This document shows, one piece after another, positions 1 through 11,192 of a DNA stretch of 11,192 nt; the first letter of the stretch is position 1, and the number at the start of each line of letters is the position of its first letter. Position numbers and translations under genes: made by a program. The notes beneath the pieces are model-generated. The model had not been told where the DNA came from. It was given only the letters and a program-made list of their open reading frames with translations, and did no database searches. Location: assembly GCA_035575515.1 (NCBI GenBank), contig DATLXU010000028.1, positions 1 through 11,192 of the forward strand. Direction: 5' to 3'. This stretch comes from DATLXU01 sp035575515 (GTDB taxonomy: Bacteria > Acidobacteriota > Blastocatellia > UBA7656).

Positions 1-38
1 AATCATCTCGGATAATCTCTCCATCCCTCTTGTTCTGA

Positions 39-67
39 CGCGGAGCAAGCCGACGATTTGCCCCGCG
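39..67 (-). other. Stem-loop just after the rpoC stop codon
   Basis: Two nucleotides after the rpoC TAA, the minus strand can form a 10-bp stem (CGCGGGGCAA with TTGCTCCGCG) around a 9-nt loop. One pair is G-U when read as minus-strand RNA; on the plus strand the same position would be a C-A mismatch, so the structure suits the operon transcript. No U-tract follows, so it is not a classical intrinsic terminator. It could be a 3'-end-stabilising or processing hairpin between rpoC and the next gene, which lies outside the window. Bases 1-38 hold no feature I can support. Confidence 0.5.
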
Positions 68-69
68 AA

Positions 70-4302
<4,233 letters not shown>

Positions 4303-4306
4303 TTTT

Positions 4307-4322
4307 CCTCCGTTGCGCGGAG
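4307..4322 (-). promoter_or_regulatory. rpoC Shine-Dalgarno inside a small hairpin
   Basis: The rpoC Shine-Dalgarno GGAGG (4307-4311 on the complement) can be partly hidden in a 5-bp hairpin, CTCCG / CGGAG, with loop CGCAA. The 5' arm of this hairpin shares two bases (4321-4322) with the base of the large repeat hairpin upstream, so the two structures cannot both form in full. This would allow a simple translation-dependent switch between rpoB and rpoC, but that is inference from pairing alone. Confidence 0.4.
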
Positions 4323-4383
4323 TCCGGCGCCCCAAGTCCGATATCAGAAAACTCGCTTCCGACTTCGGACTTGGGGCTTCGGA

Positions 4384-4385
<2 letters not shown>
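4321..4385 (-). repeat. Heptamer-repeat hairpin between rpoB and rpoC
   Basis: On the minus strand the array starts inside the rpoB TAG stop (4384-4386) and runs AGTCCGA, AGCCCCA, AGTCCGA, AGTCGGA with exact 7-bp period. After a spacer, three complementary heptamers follow: TCGGACT, TGGGGCG, CCGGACT. Arms 4365-4385 and 4321-4341 pair at 19 of 21 positions: a perfect inner stem of 13 bp and an outer stem of 6 bp, separated by a 2x2 internal loop, around a 23-nt loop. The element fills most of the 81-bp spacer and ends 9 nt before the rpoC Shine-Dalgarno. No U-tract follows, so it is not an intrinsic terminator. Confidence 0.85.
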
Positions 4386-8895
<4,510 letters not shown>

Positions 8896-8915
8896 ATCTC
8901 TCCTCGATTAGTGGA

Positions 8916-9049
8916 CAAGAAAAAGCTTGCAGCGGGCGACACCGATTCCAACTTTGTAAGAAGAAGCAAGTCCACGCAAAACGGGGTAAGTCACGCGAGG
9001 AAATCCCTCAAAGCTAGAAGCAAGAAAGCCCACTGCAAGCTCAAGAAAA
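8916..9049. mobile_element. Possible miniature inverted-repeat element in the rpoB leader
   Basis: A 118-bp segment (8924-9041) is bounded by 14-bp inverted repeats, AGCTTGCAGCGGGC (8924-8937) and GCCCACTGCAAGCT (9028-9041), with one mismatch. Each outer end abuts the same 8-mer, CAAGAAAA (8916-8923 and 9042-9049), as a target-site duplication would. The 90-bp interior has no credible gene and carries a repeated AGAAGCAAG (8962-8970, 9016-9024). Caution: a third partial copy, CAAGAAA, lies just inside one arm (9021-9027), so the flanking match could be local low complexity. The alternative reading is an RNA structure: on the minus strand the 14 bp pair fully with one G-U, and the 3' arm runs into TTTTTCTTG, some 15-25 nt before the rpoB Shine-Dalgarno. 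I cannot assign it to a transposase family. Confidence 0.4.
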
Positions 9050-9056
9050 TCTGTAG

Positions 9057-9111
9057 ACACAAATGCGAAGCACGGCTGGAGACACCTACTCCAACCGCGA
9101 ACTTCGCGTGT
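9057..9111 (-). other. Long hairpin in the rpoB 5' leader
   Basis: Read as minus-strand RNA, this 55-nt stretch folds into three stacked stems: ACAC/GTGT (4 bp, ATTT bulge on the 3' side), GCGAAG/CTTCGC (6 bp), a 4x2 internal loop, then CGGTTGGAG/CTCCAGCCG (9 bp, one G-U) with the 7-nt loop TAGGTGT. The single wobble is G-U only on the minus strand (A-C on the plus strand), supporting the transcript orientation. A local alternative, CGCGA/TCGCG around AGT, competes with the 6-bp stem. No U-tract follows. Its position between rplL and rpoB parallels the E. coli spacer, where attenuation and RNase III processing are known; a shared function here is inference. Confidence 0.55.
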
Positions 9112-9148
9112 TATTTAACGCCATATAAACTTTAATTACTATCGTCGC

Positions 9149-9164
9149 CGTCCTAACGTCCTAA
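9149..9164. repeat. Tandem octamer just downstream of the putative rpoB promoter
   Basis: CGTCCTAA is present twice head-to-tail (9149-9156, 9157-9164), followed by a partial third ACGTC (9166-9170). It lies directly downstream of the putative -10 box on the minus strand, around the expected transcription start. It could be a regulator site or simple replication slippage; the sequence does not decide. Confidence 0.5.
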
Positions 9165-9170
9165 AACGTC

Positions 9171-9200
9171 ATACTACACGCAAGCCCAGGGCCAGGTCAA
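9171..9200 (-). promoter_or_regulatory. Putative sigma-70-type promoter for rpoBC
   Basis: On the minus strand TTGACC (9195-9200, 5 of 6 to TTGACA) is followed after 18 bp by TAGTAT (9171-9176, 4 of 6 to TATAAT). It is the best -35/-10 pair I found in the 393-bp rplL-rpoB spacer. Transcription from it would start near 9164 and give an rpoB leader of about 270 nt containing the hairpin at 9057-9111 and the inverted-repeat segment at 8916-9049. An internal promoter would let RNA polymerase be expressed separately from the ribosomal proteins upstream. The -10 match is weak and the call is tentative. Confidence 0.35.
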
Positions 9201-9208
9201 GCTGCCAT

Positions 9209-9291
9209 CCGCCTTCGGCGGCGTCCATTGTCATTTGTCATTGATCCCTTGAGCAAATGACCAATGACAAGTGACTAAGGACAAATGACTA
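9209..9291 (-). repeat. Heptamer-repeat hairpin between rplL and rpoB
   Basis: On the minus strand the array begins exactly at the rplL stop codon and steps by 7: TAGTCAT, TTGTCCT, TAGTCAC, TTGTCAT, TGGTCAT, TTG. After a short AAGGGATCA-containing loop come complementary heptamers ATGACAA, ATGACAA, TGGAC. Arms 9257-9275 and 9223-9241 pair at 16 of 19 positions; the first 14 or so bases of the array stay unpaired. Immediately beyond, CCGCC-GAA-GGCGG (9209-9221) forms a small GC-rich hairpin. No U-tract follows either structure. The -35 box of the putative rpoB promoter lies about 9 bp further downstream. Confidence 0.8.
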
Positions 9292-9687
9292 CTTAAGCTC
9301 GACCGTAGCGCCGGCGTCGGTGAGTTTCTTCTTGATGGATTCGGCTTCGTCTTTAGCCACGCCTTCCTTTAGCGGCTTGGGCGCGCTCTCGACGAGGTCT
9401 TTGGCTTCCTTAAGACCGAGCGCCGTGATCTCGCGCACGACCTTGATGACGCCGATCTTCTTGCCCGGATCGGAAACGCCCGTCAGTATCACGTCGAACT
9501 CTGACTTCTCTTCAGCCGCAGGGGCCGCGCCCGCAGCCGCGCCGCCCGCAGCCGGAGCCGCAGCAACCGCCGCCGCAGCAGCCGATACGCCGAACGTCTC
9601 TTCCATCATCTTCACAAGCTGCGACGCTTCCAACAGCGAAAGGTCCTTGATCTGATCGACTATTGCCTGAAGTTTCTCTGCTGACAT
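9289..9687 (-). CDS. rplL: 50S ribosomal protein L7/L12
   Basis: Acidic stalk protein present as several dimers per ribosome, anchored to L10, that recruits and activates translational GTPases. 132 residues, slightly longer than the E. coli protein (121). Residues 1-33 form the helical N-terminal dimerisation domain (EKLQAIVDQIKDLSLLEASQLVK). Residues about 35-60 are an Ala/Gly/Pro-rich flexible hinge, longer than in E. coli. Residues 61-132 form the factor-binding domain, with the conserved KKIGVIKVVREITALGLKEAK stretch (76-96). The start ATG has a full AGGAGG 9 nt upstream, the strongest ribosome site in the window, in keeping with the need for more L12 than L10. Stop TAG is shared with the downstream heptamer repeat. 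Confidence 0.98.
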   Translation of the reverse strand: MSAEKLQAIVDQIKDLSLLEASQLVKMMEETFGVSAAAAAVAAAPAAGGAAAGAAPAAEEKSEFDVILTGVSDPGKKIGVIKVVREITALGLKEAKDLVESAPKPLKEGVAKDEAESIKKKLTDAGATVELK

Positions 9688-9717
9688 TATTCGTGTCCTC
9701 CTGAAATCTTGTGCCTG

Positions 9718-9745
9718 AGTTGAGCAAGACCGCGTCTGCTCAACT
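9718..9745 (-). other. Hairpin upstream of the rplL ribosome binding site
   Basis: Perfect 9-bp inverted repeat (AGTTGAGCA with TGCTCAACT on the minus strand), continued after one bulged A by a 3-bp GAC/GTC stem with a CGC loop. It ends about 14 nt before the rplL AGGAGG. It is positioned to influence ribosome access or mRNA 5'-end stability for rplL after processing; no direct evidence of function. Confidence 0.55.
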
Positions 9746-9760
9746 TATGATCGGCTGCCT

Positions 9761-9826
9761 AGCCGGTGCATCTCCGGCTCCGGGCAAACCACGCGCGCCG
9801 CTCGACTGACACAAAGCAAAGCGGCG
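9761..9826 (-). other. Two further hairpins in the rplJ-rplL spacer
   Basis: Two inverted repeats occur in series: AGCCGG (9761-9766) with CCGGCT (9774-9779), 6 bp around 7 nt; and CGCCGCT (9796-9802) with AGCGGCG (9820-9826), 7 bp around 17 nt. Neither has a following U-tract. With the 9718-9745 and 9842-9879 stems they make an almost continuous row of hairpins before rplL. Confidence 0.4.
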
Positions 9827-9841
9827 ATAACCATTTGCGAT

Positions 9842-9879
9842 AAACCAGGCGCAGGCTTCCACAAACCCACGCCTGGTTT
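9842..9879 (-). other. 10-bp perfect inverted repeat in the rplJ-rplL spacer
   Basis: AAACCAGGCG (9842-9851) pairs perfectly with CGCCTGGTTT (9870-9879) around an 18-nt loop. The end at 9877-9879 overlaps the first three bases of the neighbouring heptamer array, so the two hairpins compete at their shared edge. No U-tract lies on the transcript side. Confidence 0.5.
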
Positions 9880-9958
9880 TCAGTTTTGAGTTTTCAGTTT
9901 TCAGAATCGAGCGCGGTCTGCACGCCTGCTGAAAACTGGAAACTAAAAACTGAGAACT
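9877..9958 (-). repeat. Heptamer-repeat hairpin between rplJ and rplL
   Basis: The clearest of the four arrays. Plus-strand units TTTTCAG, TTTTGAG, TTTTCAG, TTTTCAG occupy 9877-9904 without gaps. After a 24-nt loop, CTGAAAA, CTGGAAA, CTAAAAA, CTGAGAA occupy 9929-9956. Each unit pairs with its mirror partner with at most one mismatch: 25 of 28 positions. On the minus strand the array starts inside the rplJ stop codon TAG (9957-9959). The stem is AT-rich with no trailing U-tract, so it is not a standard intrinsic terminator. Confidence 0.9.
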
Positions 9959-10481
9959 ATGCGCCCTCTTTTTGAGCGCGAACCTGATCAATGACGACCG
10001 CGAGATTGCGGGCGACCGCACCCGTTACAACAGCCAGCCGCTGCGCGCTTGCATTGACCAGGAACATAATCTTTGAAACCAGCTCTTCCTTCGACGGCAG
10101 GTTCGAGATCGCTTCGATGTCTTTGACAGCAATTGGGCGACCCTCGACCACGCCCGCCTTGAATGTAAATACCGGACTCTCCTTTGCCCACTTTGATAAA
10201 ACCTTCGCGAGCGTTACCGGATCGTCCTTCGAGAGCGCCACAGCCGTCGCGCCTGTGAAATTGTCCTTGAGTTGCTCAATCGGCGTGCCTTTGGCGGCGC
10301 GAATCGCGAGCGTGTTCTTCACAACGCGATAAGTCAGGTTCGCTTGGCGAAGCTCGCGGCGCAGCCGCTCGTCGTCGGCTACCTTAATTCCCTGAAACCC
10401 GATCAACACCGCGTTGGGCGACTGCTCAAACTCGCGGTGAAGGCTCTCGACCTCTACTTGCTTTTGTGCTCTTGTTTTCAC
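9957..10481 (-). CDS. rplJ: 50S ribosomal protein L10
   Basis: L10 binds 23S rRNA with its N-terminal domain and carries L7/L12 dimers on its C-terminal helix, forming the base of the ribosomal stalk. 174 residues, close to the usual 165-175. Family features: the N-terminal KTRAQKQVEVESL region, FQGIKVADDERLRRELR (29-45), YRVVKNTLAIRAA (51-63), FTGATAVALSKDDP (75-88), and a C-terminal helix (about 144-172, SAQRLAVVTGAVARNLAVVIDQ) that would hold the L12 dimers. The start is the GTG at 10481, with GAGGG 8 nt upstream. A longer frame would begin at a TTG inside the heptamer repeat and is unlikely. It follows rplA by 50 bp. In many bacteria L10(L12)n represses its own mRNA by binding a leader structure; I do not recognise that site in this short spacer. 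Stop TAG overlaps the downstream repeat. Confidence 0.97.
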   Translation of the reverse strand: MKTRAQKQVEVESLHREFEQSPNAVLIGFQGIKVADDERLRRELRQANLTYRVVKNTLAIRAAKGTPIEQLKDNFTGATAVALSKDDPVTLAKVLSKWAKESPVFTFKAGVVEGRPIAVKDIEAISNLPSKEELVSKIMFLVNASAQRLAVVTGAVARNLAVVIDQVRAQKEGA

Positions 10482-10498
10482 GATTCTTTCCCTCTGAA

Positions 10499-10526
10499 TT
10501 TGAGATTTCAAATTTGAGATCTCAAA
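10499..10526 (-). repeat. Heptamer-repeat palindrome between rplA and rplJ
   Basis: Four contiguous 7-bp blocks on the plus strand: TTTGAGA (10499-10505), TTTCAAA (10506-10512), TTTGAGA (10513-10519), TCTCAAA (10520-10526). Neighbouring blocks are inverse complements or nearly so, giving a perfect 14-bp palindrome (10513-10526) beside a near-perfect one. It takes up more than half of the 50-bp spacer, begins 5 nt after the rplA TAA and ends just before the rplJ Shine-Dalgarno (about 10490-10495). Unlike the other three arrays it does not share bases with a stop codon. Confidence 0.8.
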
Positions 10527-10531
10527 TCACA

Positions 10532-11192
10532 TTAAAACTCTGCTGTGTTCAGCTTGATGCCCGGCCCCATCGTTGACGAAAGCGTGGCGTTCTTGACGTA
10601 CTTGCCTTTCGCGGCGGCAGGTTTTGCTCGCATCACCGCATCAATCAGCGATTTCGCATTCTCGGCAAGACGATCTTTCTCGAAGCTAACTTTGCCAACC
10701 GGCGCGTGAATCACGCCCGTCTTGTCAACGCGGAACTCAACTTTACCCGCCTTCGTCTCGCTGACGGCGCGAGCAACATCTGCCGTCACGGTTCCCGTCT
10801 TCGGGTTGGGCATCAATCCGCGCGGGCCAAGGATTTTTCCAAGCTGGCCGACCGAGCGCATCATGTCAGGCGTCGCAATCAGCGCGTCGAAATCGAGCCA
10901 TCCGCCCTTAATGCGGTTGACTATGTCTTCGCCTCCGGCTTCATCCGCTCCCGCGTCTTTGGCTTCCTGAATCTTGTCGGGCGTTGACGCGATGACGACG
11001 ACTCGCTTCGATTTGCCAAGCCCGTGCGGAAGCACAACCGTTCCGCGCACCATCTGGTCAGCCTTGCGTGGGTCTACGCCGAGCGTCATCGCAAGCTCGA
11101 CCGTCTCGTCGAATTTCGCAAACGCGACTTTCTTCGACAGCTCGACGGCTTCATCAACCGAATAGAGGCGGTCGCGCTCAACCTGCGCCGCA
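10532..11192 (-). CDS. rplA: 50S ribosomal protein L1, 5' end outside window
   Basis: L1 forms the mobile L1 stalk of the large subunit and, in many bacteria, represses its own operon by binding the mRNA leader. The frame is open to the window edge: it reads AAQVERDRLYSVDEAVELSK from 11191, well before the first internal ATG at 11089. About 219 residues are visible; only some 10-15 N-terminal ones appear to be missing. The L1 signature GKILGPRGLMPNPKTGTV lies at visible residues 118-135. Also seen are GTVVLPHGLGK (domain I), the nucleotide-fold-like domain II (VVVIASTPDKIQEAKDAGAD) and the C-terminal strand TLSSTMGPGIKLNTAEF. It ends in TAA. rplK would be expected upstream, outside the window. 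Confidence 0.97.
   Translation of the reverse strand, partial: AAQVERDRLYSVDEAVELSKKVAFAKFDETVELAMTLGVDPRKADQMVRGTVVLPHGLGKSKRVVVIASTPDKIQEAKDAGADEAGGEDIVNRIKGGWLDFDALIATPDMMRSVGQLGKILGPRGLMPNPKTGTVTADVARAVSETKAGKVEFRVDKTGVIHAPVGKVSFEKDRLAENAKSLIDAVMRAKPAAAKGKYVKNATLSSTMGPGIKLNTAEF

Noticed and set aside
4303..4335. Longer rpoC start (TTG at 4335)
   Set aside because: The added 11 residues translate the repeat and the Shine-Dalgarno; the ATG at 4302 has GGAGG and a family-like N terminus.
8911..9135. 74-residue Lys-rich plus-strand frame in the rplL-rpoB spacer
   Set aside because: GTG start without a Shine-Dalgarno; it runs through both inverted repeats and the rpoB leader hairpin. The Lys content comes from A-rich repeats on that strand.
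9740..10021. 93-residue minus-strand frame across the rplJ end and the spacer
   Set aside because: Overlaps rplJ out of frame, then translates the heptamer array and hairpins; no ribosome site.
10482..10511. Longer rplJ start (TTG at 10511)
   Set aside because: The TTG lies within the heptamer repeat; the GTG at 10481 has GAGGG at good spacing and gives the family-like MKTRAQKQ start.

Overview
The window is the 3' part of the universal bacterial ribosomal-protein/RNA-polymerase operon. It lies entirely on the minus strand and is transcribed from high to low coordinates: rplA (L1, 5' end cut by the window edge) - rplJ (L10) - rplL (L7/L12) - rpoB (beta) - rpoC (beta'). All five reading frames are intact where visible, in the standard order, and each has recognisable family motifs. 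I see no real gene on the plus strand. The long plus-strand frames are antisense shadows of rpoB and rpoC.

Organism: the best guess is Acidobacteriota, possibly the Blastocatellia side. The main clue is a cysteine-rich, zinc-ribbon-like insertion of about 68 residues near the N terminus of RpoB, which I recall from acidobacterial RpoB proteins and not from E. coli. Moderately GC-rich codon use and long, repeat-filled spacers in this operon fit. The assignment rests on memory of the family, not on a search.

The genes are ordinary; the spacers are not. Each of the four gene junctions (50, 269, 393 and 81 bp) carries a tandem repeat with a period of exactly 7 bp, arranged as an inverted repeat able to fold into a hairpin. 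The heptamer sequence differs at each junction: TTTGAGA-type after rplA, AGTTTTC-type after rplJ, GTCATTT-type after rplL, AGTCCGA-type after rpoB. In three cases (rplJ, rplL, rpoB) the gene ends in TAG and the heptamer array starts inside that stop codon.

The 393-bp rplL-rpoB spacer also holds a plausible sigma-70-type promoter, a tandem octamer, a 55-nt hairpin whose only wobble pair fits minus-strand RNA, and a 118-bp segment with 14-bp terminal inverted repeats abutted on both sides by the same 8-mer. That segment looks either like a tiny insertion element (MITE) in the rpoB leader or like a long-range RNA stem followed by a U-tract. The rplJ-rplL spacer holds a series of four further hairpins leading to a strong rplL Shine-Dalgarno.

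Functionally, L1, L10 and L12 build the ribosomal L1 stalk and the L10(L12)n factor-binding stalk, while RpoB and RpoC form the RNA polymerase catalytic core. The spacers are the natural places to set different outputs: several L12 per ribosome against one L10, and RNA polymerase well below ribosomal protein. That the repeats do this is inference.
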